DNA of 64,000 nt from Candidatus Thiodiazotropha sp. LNASS1. GTDB lineage: Bacteria; Pseudomonadota; Gammaproteobacteria; Chromatiales; Chromatiaceae. The notes below the pieces were generated by a model that made no database searches, was not told the DNA's origin, and saw only the letters and a list, made by a program, of their open reading frames with translations. The DNA lies in contig NZ_OZ156465.1 of NCBI RefSeq assembly GCF_964212655.1, positions 744,001 to 808,000 on the forward strand. Reading direction: 5' to 3'. The position numbers were made by a program, and so were the translations under genes. This document shows, in pieces, positions 17,573 through 26,959 of this stretch. The number at the start of each line of letters is the position of its first letter. The first letter of the stretch is position 1.

Positions 17573-19049
17573 ATGCGCCCCCAATATTACCGAGCCAGTT
17601 TGCGAACCATGTCAAACACTCTCCAAAATGCTGAAAAGAAACTTCGTCAAGGCAAGCTTGGTGATGCCCATAAACTCCTTACCCGGGTGTTGAGAAAAGA
17701 GCCGAAAAATCCGCACGCACTCTATCTGCTCGGTGAAACACTACTGCTTCAGGACAGGCTGGATGAGGCCCTGATCAATCTCAGACAAGCGGTGTCAAGC
17801 GGTCATGCTCAACCTTGCTGGTATGTCATGTGTGGTGTGGCGCTGGAACGAAAAGGCCTATACACCGATGCGGAGAAGTCTTACAAACTCGCAGAGATGT
17901 CAGGTTGTGCTGATGAGCGCATGTACTACATGCTCGGTAAATTCTACACCAACGTCTCTCATGACTACACAAAGGCGGAAATCTACTATGCAAACCTGAT
18001 CAATATTAACCCACAAGCATTTGTTGCCTATGTGGGATTGAGCAGACTCTACATACTTCAGGCCAGATATGAAGAGGCAATTCAGGCATTGGATCATTGC
18101 CTGACACAGGGCTACGAAACCGTCGAGGTCTACATCAACCTGGGGCACGCCCTCTCTCACCAGGGCAGACAGGACGATGCACTGACCTGTATGAAAAAGG
18201 CGATGGAGATCGATCCCGGCAATTTAATCGCAAAGCAGAATTACATCGTACAGCTGTTATACACCTACGACGATCAATCCGCGATTTACAGCGAAGTCAA
18301 AACGATAACCCAACCACTCAACAAACGGACCAAAAAGCAGTATCGGGGTGCAGCTGTTACCGATCGAAAATCTAACACTCTATAAACCGCTTTTTGAGTT
18401 CCCGGCGCTGGTGGAGCCACCGTGCGTAAAAAACGGACATGTCACCTTCGGCTCGTTCAATGGCTTGAGAAAAATAGATATTTCGATTATGGAAATCTGG
18501 GCAAGGCTGTTGCATAACCTACCCGGTTCCAAAATCAGGCTGGTTATAGACGACTATCAAAACGAACTGATGAGGGATCATGTCCATGATATTTTCGCCA
18601 AGTTCAATGTAGATAAGTCATCCGTTATACTCCACCCAAGACTGCCGCTCGACGACTACCTACTTTCCCATAATGAAGTCGATATTGCATTGGATCCCTA
18701 TCCTTATCATGGACAAACCACCTCCTTCAATTCACTGCTTATGGGGCTGCCTCTGGTCTCGCGTGCCGGTAAGTCCGTGGCCAGCAACCTCTCGACACGG
18801 ATTCTATCGGCGATAGACAGACAGCAATGGATAGCCAAGGATTTCGACAGCTACATTGAGATTGCACTCTCTTTGGCAAGGGACAAGGAGAGTCTTGTTT
18901 CAATTCGCAGAACATTGCGTAAGGAAGTGGAAAACTCGTCTATCATGGACTATGAGCGGCATGCGGAAAATATAGAAGCGGCCCTTATGAAAGGCTGGCA
19001 GTTGCTGTATGGAGCCAACAGCAAAGAGGCTAATAATCAAGGCTCATAA
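17573..19049 (+). pseudogene. TPR-GT41 (OGT/SPINDLY-like) glycosyltransferase with internal deletion and frameshift
   Basis: Two ORFs in different frames, 17573-18385 and 18348-19049, together look like one bacterial O-GlcNAc-transferase-type protein. The first encodes several tetratricopeptide repeats (for example GDAHKLLTRVLRKEPKNPHA and EVYINLGHALSHQGRQDDAL). The second encodes the C-terminal half of the GT41 catalytic region: GHVTFGSFNGLRKI, HPRLPLDDYLLSHNEVDIAL and DPYPYHGQTTSFNSLLMGLP, which bind the sugar nucleotide. The N-terminal catalytic half, normally close to 200 residues, is missing, and the junction near 18345 changes frame, as expected from a deletion. A functional split protein is less likely because half of the active site is absent. 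The first start may be the later ATG at 17609. Confidence 0.75.
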
Positions 19050-19096
19050 ACGATCACCTCGACTAATAGTTGTTCAATTAGGAGAATCCAGAAGCT

Positions 19097-20557
19097 ATGA
19101 ATATGTCAGACAATGTTGATTCAATCGAGGCGACGATCCCTGAAATCGATACCGTATCGCGATTGCGGCGTTGGGCCAATGCCGATGATCGCGGCAAGGC
19201 AATAAACGAGGTTCAAGCCTATACGGATAAACTGATAGCGCGTACAGGTCGCGGTATGGTACTGCGCGAAGCCGATCTGCGTGGACTCGACCTCTCCGGT
19301 TTCGACCTGCGCCTCGCGGTTCTCAACCGGGCGGTCCTGCACGGCACTGATCTGAGCGGTGCGAATCTGTCCGGTGCAACCATCGTTTGCGCGGGCATGG
19401 AGAGAACCCTGCTCAAACGCGCCAACATGCGAGGCGTCTATATGCACGCATTTGCCGCTCAGGTCTGCGATTTCACCGATGCGGACATGCGTGACCTCAC
19501 GGATGCCACAGGGAGTCTTTTCCATGGCTGTTTCATGACCGGCGTGGATCTCTCCGGTTCCGCCATTGCCGGTACCACCTTCTACCAGTGCATCATGGAC
19601 AATACGCGGTTTGTGCGCAGTAACCTGCAGGGTTCAACCATAAACGAGTGCCACCTGGGCGGCGCCGATCTGACTGCGGCCCAGGTCTCGCAACTCACGA
19701 TCACCAAATGCGACATGCGGGGCGCCACGCTTAATGAGGCCAGCGGCGAAGCCTTTACCTTACAGCGTCTCCTCGATACCGAGGGCTTGTCACTCTCTCA
19801 AGCCAACCTGCCCGGGTTGAGGATCCGCAGTTGTACGCTCTCCGGACTGAATGCGAAGAGCCTGGCCGCTCGTGAGGCCGATATCTCTGCGGTCTCCATG
19901 CCCTCCTCCGACTTTACAACGGCAGACCTTGAACATGCCCGGTTGATGAATGTCAGTTTTGAAAATGCCCGTTTCAGCGGCAGCAAGCTTGACGGTGCGC
20001 TCCTCACCAACTGTATGGCGGACCGTACTGACTTCAGCGGGGCAACCGGGGAGAATCTGGCAGCGCGGGAATCCTCTTTTCAACACGCGAATATGACCCG
20101 CTTTACCGCACGATGCGCCCATTTCCGGGATTGCAACCTCTCTTTTGCGAATTTACGCAATGCCTATCTCTACCGCGCCATGATTACCGGAGATCCGCCT
20201 AAATCGATGTCGATGATGCAGGCTGATCTCTCCGAGACAACTCTGGTCCAGTCCTATATTGCCGGAAATTTAAGTGGCGCCAATCTACGCGGCGCTTTGA
20301 TGGTTTATGCTCGATTGAACCAGGCTGTGCTTACGGATGCGGATCTTACCGGCTCCTCACTTTTCGGTGCCAGTCTGGTGAAGACCATATTCGATGACGC
20401 CAAGCTCGATAGTGTGACCGGCCCTGTATACAGCGACCGTTGCAGTGGACTGCAACAGGCCTTGTCAGCCGCAAGCGGTGAAAGCAGCAGAAACCTGGCG
20501 GCCTTCGTCGAAAATCTCGAAGGGTTGTTGACGGATCAACAGCGAGGATCGACTTGA
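19097..20557 (+). CDS. Pentapeptide-repeat protein
   Basis: A 486-residue protein consisting of many A(D/N)LxX pentapeptides (LREADLRGLDLSGFDLRLAV, then DLSGANLSGATI and later AYLYRAMITG and ANLRGALMVYARLN), predicted to fold as a right-handed quadrilateral beta-helix. The first 60 residues are non-repeat and helical, and there is no signal peptide. A clear AGGAG precedes the ATG. It overlaps the next gene by four bases (stop TGA inside TTGA), so translation is coupled. Functions of such proteins are diverse (DNA mimicry, effector carriers), and none can be assigned here. Confidence 0.88.
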   Translation: MNMSDNVDSIEATIPEIDTVSRLRRWANADDRGKAINEVQAYTDKLIARTGRGMVLREADLRGLDLSGFDLRLAVLNRAVLHGTDLSGANLSGATIVCAGMERTLLKRANMRGVYMHAFAAQVCDFTDADMRDLTDATGSLFHGCFMTGVDLSGSAIAGTTFYQCIMDNTRFVRSNLQGSTINECHLGGADLTAAQVSQLTITKCDMRGATLNEASGEAFTLQRLLDTEGLSLSQANLPGLRIRSCTLSGLNAKSLAAREADISAVSMPSSDFTTADLEHARLMNVSFENARFSGSKLDGALLTNCMADRTDFSGATGENLAARESSFQHANMTRFTARCAHFRDCNLSFANLRNAYLYRAMITGDPPKSMSMMQADLSETTLVQSYIAGNLSGANLRGALMVYARLNQAVLTDADLTGSSLFGASLVKTIFDDAKLDSVTGPVYSDRCSGLQQALSAASGESSRNLAAFVENLEGLLTDQQRGST

Positions 20558-21594
20558 TTGCTGAGACTCAACCCCAGCAGGTAGCGAATGTGCCTGTGTC
20601 CGAGGTTGAACGAATCTGTCATCTGGCGCTTAGGCAATTTATCACACCCGCCACGGCGGTTGACGAAGCGGCTGCACAACTGCTGGATGCCGAACTCAGG
20701 GGGAAACACTCTCACGGTGTAGTGCGTATACCCTGGTTAAGAGAGAAGCTTGGCCGGTTTCAGCACCAACCCCCGGAAGCGGTACAGCTGCTACCCTGGC
20801 TGCTGCATCTCAGGTGTCAGCAGAGCTTAGGTTATTTGGCGGCGCGTGAAGGACAACGGCAATTGATGCGTATGCTGGACGAGCAGCCCTTTGCGGCCGT
20901 GGCCTGCATCGATGCCTTCCCCACCGGAGTAGTGGGTGACTATCTGAGGCCATTGGCTGAGGCAGGGTTTGTTGCCGTTGGTTTCGCCACCAGTCCGCCG
21001 CTGGTGTCGCTGCACAAAGATGGTCAGCCACTGCTTGGCACCAACCCCCTGGCCATTGCCTTGCCTACCTTTGAAGATAAACCGGCCTTTATCGCCGATG
21101 TCTCGCCGGCTCCGATAACATTTGGCCAGATACTGGCAATATTGTCCGGCTTTGAGGGTGATCTGAAGGATGTCATGCTGACGACTTCCAAGGGTGAGCC
21201 TGCCGCGGATCTCAAGCAGCTGTTCGATGAACATGGCAGATTCAACGGCAAAATCATCCAGACTCTCGACAGCGGCCTGCAACGACGACAATATGCCCTG
21301 ACCCTGGCGATTGAGATGTTGACCACGCTGTTCACCGGTGAAACCGCCAAGGGCGGTCTGGTGCTACTGGCATGTGATCCCCAAAGGATACCGGGCATGC
21401 ATGCCGACGCTGTCGGGGCGGTCATTGAACGCATCGCCAACCATCAGGAGTGGCAAAATATCCCCGGTGGTCATGGCGAGGCGAGAAAAAAGGCGCTGCT
21501 GAGTGAGGGTAGCGTGCCACTCCCTGAAACCCTTTGGCAACAGCTGCAATTCCTGGCGGACAAGGAAGTCGCGTCCCTCAAGCCAAGCGATTGA
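20554..21594 (+). CDS. Ldh-family (malate/L-lactate dehydrogenase type 2) oxidoreductase, divergent
   Basis: A 346-residue protein of the NADP-dependent Ldh/YlbC family. The N-terminal AELRGKHSHGVVRIPWL carries the family SHG-x-x-R catalytic histidine motif, and GTNPLAIALP is the usual cofactor-loop strand. Two other signatures are altered: the DMATS segment reads DVSPA, and the K-G pair of the substrate helix is replaced by RR (LQRRQYALTLAIEML). The substrate may therefore differ or activity may be reduced. The start is TTG, overlapping the pentapeptide stop by four bases. The methyltransferase that follows starts three bases after its stop, making a three-gene operon. Confidence 0.75.
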   Translation: MIAETQPQQVANVPVSEVERICHLALRQFITPATAVDEAAAQLLDAELRGKHSHGVVRIPWLREKLGRFQHQPPEAVQLLPWLLHLRCQQSLGYLAAREGQRQLMRMLDEQPFAAVACIDAFPTGVVGDYLRPLAEAGFVAVGFATSPPLVSLHKDGQPLLGTNPLAIALPTFEDKPAFIADVSPAPITFGQILAILSGFEGDLKDVMLTTSKGEPAADLKQLFDEHGRFNGKIIQTLDSGLQRRQYALTLAIEMLTTLFTGETAKGGLVLLACDPQRIPGMHADAVGAVIERIANHQEWQNIPGGHGEARKKALLSEGSVPLPETLWQQLQFLADKEVASLKPSD

Positions 21595-21597
21595 CCC

Positions 21598-22716
21598 TTG
21601 AACACTACAGCGGCGATCACTCTGCTAGTTTTTCCGGTCGATATGGATGCAACGACACCGTTTCTTTCTGTCGGACATGCCTTGGGGGTCAGGCTCGTCG
21701 GCGCCACATCAGTTGAACATCAGATTGCCGATCCAAGACTGGATGAGCTGATCCATCTGCCCTATATTTCAGATCCGGATTTTTTCCAAGCCTTCGAGGC
21801 CTGCCTGGAGACACATGGCATTACCCATGTTCATACGTCCCATCCCGGGGTGTGGACAATACTTAAAGAGCTGCAGGAAAAACAGGCAGCCCAATCCCGC
21901 TTCCACCTCTGCCAACCCGCGCCCTACCAGGTGATCTGGCAGGATGCGGCTGCCGGTTACGCATGGGCCGATTCAGCCGTTGCCGATCCCTTTCCTCAAC
22001 AGCTCAGCGACTCAAAAGGAAGTGTAAAGCCTGCGCTGAAACCTGGAGAGTATGCGGCTCTTCACAAGCAGTTCCTACATATACCTGGTCAATGCGACCT
22101 GGATAAACTCACCGCATTTGCGCAGCTCGCAAGGGTCCTGCCACAAGGGGACCTGGTCGAGATCGGTTCACTCGCCGGTCGCTCCGCGTTTGCCCTTGCC
22201 TGGCTGGCTGAGCGTTATGAGCTTGGAAACCTGATCAGTATCGATCCCTGGTCGAACCAGGCAATTGAGGCACAAGGCCGGCAGGCGGAGATTTTGAACA
22301 GGGATTTGGAAGCTATCGATTTCGAGCAGATATTTAGGGTCTATATCAGCAATATCTCACTGCTGACTAACGCAGGTTATATTCGCGACAGTTCGGCCAA
22401 GGCGATCGATCACTACAGACAGGCAGCCATGGAAGGTACGCTGATGAGTCCCCAACTCGGCACCATCGCTGTAACAGGAAAGATCTCACTGCTCCATATC
22501 GACGGCAACCACGATTACGACCATGTCCGTCAGGATATCGATGCCTGGACGCCTTATGTTATGCCCGGAGGCTGGCTGCTGCTGGATGACTATGTCTGGG
22601 TTTTCGGCGACGGTCCGAAGAAGGCTGGTGACGAACTCTTGCATAGCGATATGTTCGACCTGTCGTTCACCATGGGCGACACCCTCTATCTACGTAAACA
22701 GCAGGCCGGATTCTAG
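21598..22716 (+). CDS. Class I SAM-dependent methyltransferase with unknown N-terminal domain
   Basis: A 372-residue protein. The C-terminal half is a Methyltransf_24-like Rossmann domain: motif I DLVEIGSLAGRSAFAL, an acidic strand end ISIDPW and LLHIDGNHDYDHVRQDIDAW with a final GGWLLLDDY. This subfamily often acts on sugar or cephalosporin-like hydroxyl groups. The first 170 residues (LVFPVDMDATTPFLSVG...) show an unassigned ATP-grasp-preATP-like pattern. The start is TTG at 21598, three bases after the preceding stop, with no clear alternative. The stop codon TAG coincides with the terminus of the 269-bp repeat element, which may have trimmed the C-terminus. Confidence 0.75.
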   Translation: MNTTAAITLLVFPVDMDATTPFLSVGHALGVRLVGATSVEHQIADPRLDELIHLPYISDPDFFQAFEACLETHGITHVHTSHPGVWTILKELQEKQAAQSRFHLCQPAPYQVIWQDAAAGYAWADSAVADPFPQQLSDSKGSVKPALKPGEYAALHKQFLHIPGQCDLDKLTAFAQLARVLPQGDLVEIGSLAGRSAFALAWLAERYELGNLISIDPWSNQAIEAQGRQAEILNRDLEAIDFEQIFRVYISNISLLTNAGYIRDSSAKAIDHYRQAAMEGTLMSPQLGTIAVTGKISLLHIDGNHDYDHVRQDIDAWTPYVMPGGWLLLDDYVWVFGDGPKKAGDELLHSDMFDLSFTMGDTLYLRKQQAGF

Positions 22717-22982
22717 GGCCTGTTAACACTAATCCAATGCACCCTGTTGTGCCTGAAAAAGCGCCAATCAAGGCGCGAGGAGAGAAGTTTGGTTATTCCA
22801 AATGAATGACGAGCAACGCCGAGTGGCGCTTTTTCAGGCACAACCCGAAGGGCTGGGGCTGTTTTCGCCCCCAGCGGCGTTATCATTCGCTCATGTAGAA
22901 TAACTACACCACACTCATTCTGCCTTGCTGGGCACGAAAACAGCCCCAGCAGGGCGTATTGGATTAGTGTTAACAGGCCCTA
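22714..22982. mobile_element. MITE-like 269-bp element with 33-bp terminal inverted repeats
   Basis: The ends, 22714-22746 and 22950-22982, are inverted copies matching at 31 of 33 positions, each starting TA then GGGCCTGTTAACACTAAT. Inside are two further perfect inverted pairs: GTTGTGCCTGAAAAAGCGCC with its complement, and CTGGGGCTGTTTTCG with its complement. No ORF is present. Termini flanked by TA fit a non-autonomous element mobilised by an IS630/mariner-type transposase (inference). The terminal TAG supplies the stop codons of both convergent flanking genes, and the long hairpins could act as a bidirectional terminator. Confidence 0.82.
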
Positions 22983-23660
22983 GAACTGCGGCCCCAAGTC
23001 GACTTCCTCTTCACTATGCTGACGAATCGCCTTGGCGGGGGAGCCCACTGCAACCATACGCTCGGGAATATCGCGTGTAACGGTTGAACCCGCACCGATG
23101 AGACTGCCGCGACCGATCCTTACCCGTTCAATAATCTGGCATCCAAGGCCCAAATAGGTTTCCTCGCCGCAGATCACATCGCCGGCGACCCGGCTTCCCG
23201 GACCCGCGAACACCGCACTGCCCAGGTGGGCGCCATGTCCGATCGTGACTTGCCAATCCAGGGCGACAAAATCATCAAGCCTTGCACCATGATTGACTGC
23301 ATTCATACCCATCAGCAACACCCCGTTACCCAATATTGCATGAGGCGAGACATATGAGGACGGATTGACGATTGCCGGGCAGTCGGCCTGTTTCTTCATC
23401 AACAGTTCGCCATATCGCCGGCGCGCGACCGGACTACCGATACCGACCGCGAAAAGGTGCCCACTGATAAAGCTGATGTCATGCAGCAATTCGTCTCCAC
23501 CCAATATCGGAAGCTGATTGATGTTCTCCCCTTTGCTGCGGGTACGGTCAATAAATCCGATGGCGCTGAAGCCGGCAAGTTGGGCCACCTCCTTGACACA
23601 GCAGGCATGCCCACCGCTACCGATGATCACCAGTGGCTTGTTGTTTATGATTTCGCTCAT
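22980..23660 (-). CDS. NeuD/PglD-type hexapeptide-repeat sugar O/N-acyltransferase
   Basis: A 226-residue protein. The N-terminal Rossmann part starts LVIIGSGGHACCVKEVA, as in sialic-acid NeuD and PglD enzymes. The C-terminal part is a left-handed beta-helix of hexapeptides (ILGNGVLLMGMNAVNHGARL ... IGHGAHLGSAVFAGPGSRVAG) with the catalytic His in NHGA. The family transfers acetyl (or other acyl) groups from acyl-CoA to amino or hydroxyl groups of nucleotide sugars or glycans. It overlaps the upstream adenylating-enzyme gene by four bases. Its TAG stop is formed by the terminus of the adjacent repeat element. Confidence 0.88.
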   Translation of the reverse strand: MSEIINNKPLVIIGSGGHACCVKEVAQLAGFSAIGFIDRTRSKGENINQLPILGGDELLHDISFISGHLFAVGIGSPVARRRYGELLMKKQADCPAIVNPSSYVSPHAILGNGVLLMGMNAVNHGARLDDFVALDWQVTIGHGAHLGSAVFAGPGSRVAGDVICGEETYLGLGCQIIERVRIGRGSLIGAGSTVTRDIPERMVAVGSPAKAIRQHSEEEVDLGPQF

Positions 23661-24991
23661 TGCTCATGCCTCGGCCTGCGATCTATCACCCGGCGCGCCT
23701 TGAATTGTGTAAGAGGAAAATAGCCCTGTTCCTTTGGCATGACAGTCACCCGCATGCCCAATCCACTCTGTAGCTTGTGTTCGGCTTTAGCCCTGAAAAG
23801 ATCACTATTTACCGTCGTATCACACTCAGCCTCGATTCGGACCTGATCCAGTTCACCCTGGCGTTCAAGAATAATCCTGAACTCGGTTCCCATACCATCC
23901 AACCCTCGCAGCAGCTCTTCAACGTCGCCCGGATAGAACTTGACGCCACGCACGATGATCATATCGTCAAGACGCCCGATAATGCCGTGAGGCATGCGGG
24001 GATAGGTACGACCACAGGCGCAGGGCTCATCGGTCATGAGGGTTTCATCACCGGGAAAATAGCGGATCATGGGTTGTGATTTGCGCCACAGATGGGTGTA
24101 GACAACGGCCCCTCTACGGTTATAGCCATAGGATTGATTCGGGTCTTGCGGGTTGACCACTTCGGTGTAATCCACATCCTGATAGACATGCATGCCGCTT
24201 CCGTGAGAGCACTCCATGTTGGAACAGGGATGAAGTTCCGCGACATTACCGAAATCGATGGCGCGTATGCCAAATCCCGACTCGAGTCGTTGCTTGACAC
24301 TGGGAATGCTGGCTCCCGGTTCACCGCCGAAAAATCCCAGGCGCAACCGGCTCGATGCCAACTCTATTCCCATTCCGCGGGCAGTCTCCAGGATATGCAG
24401 ACAAAACGAAGGCGTCCCACAAATCACGCTGGCGCCCACCTGTTGCAACATGGCTATCTGGCGTTCGGTGTTACCCCCCGCCATCGGCAGAACCTTGGCA
24501 CCGATGCGTTCAGCCGCTCCAAGCAACCCCCAGCCACCGACATAGAGGCTGAGAGGAAATACGATCTGTACGATATCCGATGGCCTCAATCCGGCAGCCC
24601 AGCACTGCATCGCCTGGGCCTCGGATACATGTTCCCAATCCTCCCCGCTTATGGCAAACAGCGTAGGTTGACCGGTGGTTCCCGAGGTAGCCTGAATCCG
24701 TTTGACCTGGGAAAAGTCAACGCCCAGATAGTTACCGAAGGGGGGGTGGTCGCGCTGCGACTGTCGCAGCATGGCCTTGGTGACAATGGGCACCTTGGTT
24801 GTGAAGTCGTTGAGATCTTTTATCGCTTCAGGGTGCACACCGTGGGCATCATAGAGTTGGCGGTAAAACGGAATCCGCTCGTAGACATAGTTCAGCTGAT
24901 ATTTGATGCGATCAAAGATCAAGGCCTGGCGTTGATCGGCGGGTTGTGTCTCCCGCTGCCTGTCCCAGAAAGTTTCGCTATCTTGTTGCAT
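23657..24991 (-). CDS. PaaK-like (phenylacetate-CoA ligase family) adenylate-forming enzyme
   Basis: A 444-residue protein of the AMP-forming PaaK/CapK family: QATSGTTGQPTLFAIS is the P-loop-like A3 motif, YPRMPHGIIGRLDDMIIVRG contains the GRxDD-MI motif, and a C-terminal AMP-binding_C_2 domain ends FKARRVIDRR. It should activate a carboxylic acid with ATP, typically as the CoA thioester. The substrate is unknown. The four-base overlap with the NeuD-like gene suggests that the activated acyl group may be passed to the acyltransferase. A methyltransferase gene is divergent, 43 bases away. Confidence 0.85.
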   Translation of the reverse strand: MQQDSETFWDRQRETQPADQRQALIFDRIKYQLNYVYERIPFYRQLYDAHGVHPEAIKDLNDFTTKVPIVTKAMLRQSQRDHPPFGNYLGVDFSQVKRIQATSGTTGQPTLFAISGEDWEHVSEAQAMQCWAAGLRPSDIVQIVFPLSLYVGGWGLLGAAERIGAKVLPMAGGNTERQIAMLQQVGASVICGTPSFCLHILETARGMGIELASSRLRLGFFGGEPGASIPSVKQRLESGFGIRAIDFGNVAELHPCSNMECSHGSGMHVYQDVDYTEVVNPQDPNQSYGYNRRGAVVYTHLWRKSQPMIRYFPGDETLMTDEPCACGRTYPRMPHGIIGRLDDMIIVRGVKFYPGDVEELLRGLDGMGTEFRIILERQGELDQVRIEAECDTTVNSDLFRAKAEHKLQSGLGMRVTVMPKEQGYFPLTQFKARRVIDRRPRHEQ

Positions 24992-25034
24992 CGTAATTCG
25001 TCAATGCCTGAATCATGGTGCTAGTATACCAACA

Positions 25035-25820
25035 ATGAATTGTTATATATGCACGGCCACGGCAGAGTACTACTTCAGTAAACAATTCGACCGCTTCGGT
25101 CTCGACACAGTGGACTATGAACGTTGTATGGCATGCGGTACCGTGTACGCTCAAACCCTGCTGGAACTTCCGGAGCATCAGTGGCAGTCTGTTTGTGAAA
25201 ACTATCACAGCAGCTATCGTGGCAGTGGTGAGAATCCCGATGACCCCAACTGGCATGTCAGGCTTGAACAACAAGCCAAGGTCCTGTCGAAACTTGCCGA
25301 CATCGGACTGCTGGCTACCGACAAGCCCTGGCTGGATTATGGTTGTGGTGAGGGTGAACTCGCCGGGATGTTGGATACGAGGATTGGGCAGATAGCCCGC
25401 TATGACCGTTACTGGAAAAAGGAAGGCTATCTGCAGGAGCCTGACCTGATCCCCGGCCATTTTGATATGGTGATTTCCACATCCACCCTGGAACATCTGC
25501 GCAGCCGATCCAATATGGATGCCTTGGCAAGACTCGTGACCGATGATGGTTGCCTGGGCTTGCATACCCTGGTCCGTGGTGAAATTCCACGCGATCCCGA
25601 TTGGTTCTATCTACTGCCGGTACACACTATTTTTTACACCAACCGCGGAATGGCGCAGCTGTTCGATCAATGGGGATTCCGCTCCTCATTGTATGTTGTG
25701 GAAGCACGGTTATGGGTGTGGTTTCGCAAGCCGCTCAAACAGCTGCTGAAGGAAAAGCCTGAACTGGTTTCAATACCGGGTTGGCATGTAGCAGAGGGTT
25801 TTATGGCCTATTGGCCGTAG
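25035..25820 (+). CDS. SAM-dependent methyltransferase with N-terminal zinc ribbon
   Basis: A 261-residue protein. Two CxxC pairs (C3/C6 and C32/C35, in CYIC and CMAC) form an N-terminal zinc ribbon like those of sugar C-methyltransferases. Motif I is WLDYGCGEGELAGML, followed by DMVISTSTLEHL and a C-terminal GMAQLFDQWGFRSSLYVVE segment, a class I methyltransferase of the Methyltransf_23 type. Acceptor unknown. The sulfotransferase gene follows 29 bases later on the same strand. The arrangement resembles glycan or lipid tailoring loci. Confidence 0.8.
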   Translation: MNCYICTATAEYYFSKQFDRFGLDTVDYERCMACGTVYAQTLLELPEHQWQSVCENYHSSYRGSGENPDDPNWHVRLEQQAKVLSKLADIGLLATDKPWLDYGCGEGELAGMLDTRIGQIARYDRYWKKEGYLQEPDLIPGHFDMVISTSTLEHLRSRSNMDALARLVTDDGCLGLHTLVRGEIPRDPDWFYLLPVHTIFYTNRGMAQLFDQWGFRSSLYVVEARLWVWFRKPLKQLLKEKPELVSIPGWHVAEGFMAYWP

Positions 25821-25849
25821 TGGTCATAATCAAACTATGAGAAACAGCC

Positions 25850-26860
25850 ATGTCGCAAGAAATGGGCAATGAATCCAGAACTGATGCATTTCGCCGCAAT
25901 CACGAGTTAGAGAGCCTGATAGAACGTCTCAATAACATATTACTGAGATCTGCCGAGCAAGAACTTGCTCAATTCAAAGCCCCCGAACTGCCACTGGTAT
26001 TGGTCGTGGGTGGTCCCCGTTCCGGCACGACACTGATGATGCAGTGGCTGGCGGCCAGCGGCTGTTTCGGATATCCATCCAACCTGATCGCACGTTTCTA
26101 TAAAGCACCCTATATCGGTGCGCTTATCCATGAAATGCTGGTAAACCCGAAATATCAATATAAGCATGATTTCGAGGACATTCGAGCCTACACCATGCAC
26201 AGCAGCTTCGCCTCTGATCTTGGCAAAACCGACGGTCTGGCCGCACCCAATGTATTCTGGTATTTCTGGCGACGTTTCTTCGATTTTGATGACTGCCCCT
26301 ATCTCGATGAAACAAAACAGGAAGCGGCTGACACCCGTAATTTCGTCAGGGAACTGGCCGCTCTCGAGTCGGCCTTCGCGAAGCCATTTGCCATGAAGGG
26401 CATCATCGTCAATTGGAATCTTGAATTTATCAACCGGCTGTTCGACAAAATCCTGTTTATACATGTTTGCCGTGAACCCGCCTATCAGATGCTCTCCATT
26501 CTGAAAGCACGTGAACGATTCAGGGGGGATCGTCGTTTATGGTGGGGATTCAAGCCGCCGGAATATGATGCCTTGACCCTGAACACACCAGAGCACGAGG
26601 TCGCTGCGCAGATCCATTTCACACGTCAGGCCATTGCGAACAGTTTTGAAAAAATGCCGAGTGAGCGATGGCTGTCGATAGACTATGAGCGGTTTTGTGA
26701 AAACCCGGCAATGGTCTATGGTCTGATCCGTGATAGGTTGGCCCAACAGGATTACGCCCTACCTGAGCGCTATACGGGACAGGCTAATTTCAGTAACAGC
26801 AACAATGCCTGCACTACCGACGTAAAATCACTTGAGACGATATATTCCGAGATCGGCTAA
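25850..26860 (+). CDS. Sulfotransferase-family protein
   Basis: A 336-residue protein. LVLVVGGPRSGTTLMMQWLA (about residues 47-66) is the 5'-phosphosulfate-binding loop of PAPS-dependent sulfotransferases, and the middle KILFIHVCREPAYQMLSIL resembles the 3'-phosphate-binding strand with Arg. WLSIDYERFCENPAMVYGLI is the typical C-terminal helix. It probably transfers sulfuryl from PAPS to a hydroxyl of a glycan, lipid or small molecule. The N-terminal 45 residues are helical. It follows the methyltransferase gene closely and ends before a 324-bp gap containing an inverted-repeat element. Confidence 0.82.
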   Translation: MSQEMGNESRTDAFRRNHELESLIERLNNILLRSAEQELAQFKAPELPLVLVVGGPRSGTTLMMQWLAASGCFGYPSNLIARFYKAPYIGALIHEMLVNPKYQYKHDFEDIRAYTMHSSFASDLGKTDGLAAPNVFWYFWRRFFDFDDCPYLDETKQEAADTRNFVRELAALESAFAKPFAMKGIIVNWNLEFINRLFDKILFIHVCREPAYQMLSILKARERFRGDRRLWWGFKPPEYDALTLNTPEHEVAAQIHFTRQAIANSFEKMPSERWLSIDYERFCENPAMVYGLIRDRLAQQDYALPERYTGQANFSNSNNACTTDVKSLETIYSEIG

Positions 26861-26959
26861 CCAACCAGCGGATTTCAAACTGATTACCCACAATACTCAG
26901 CCACCGATTAGTGATCGTGGACTTTATAAGCAAGCCGCAAATGCTTGCAAAATAGTTTT

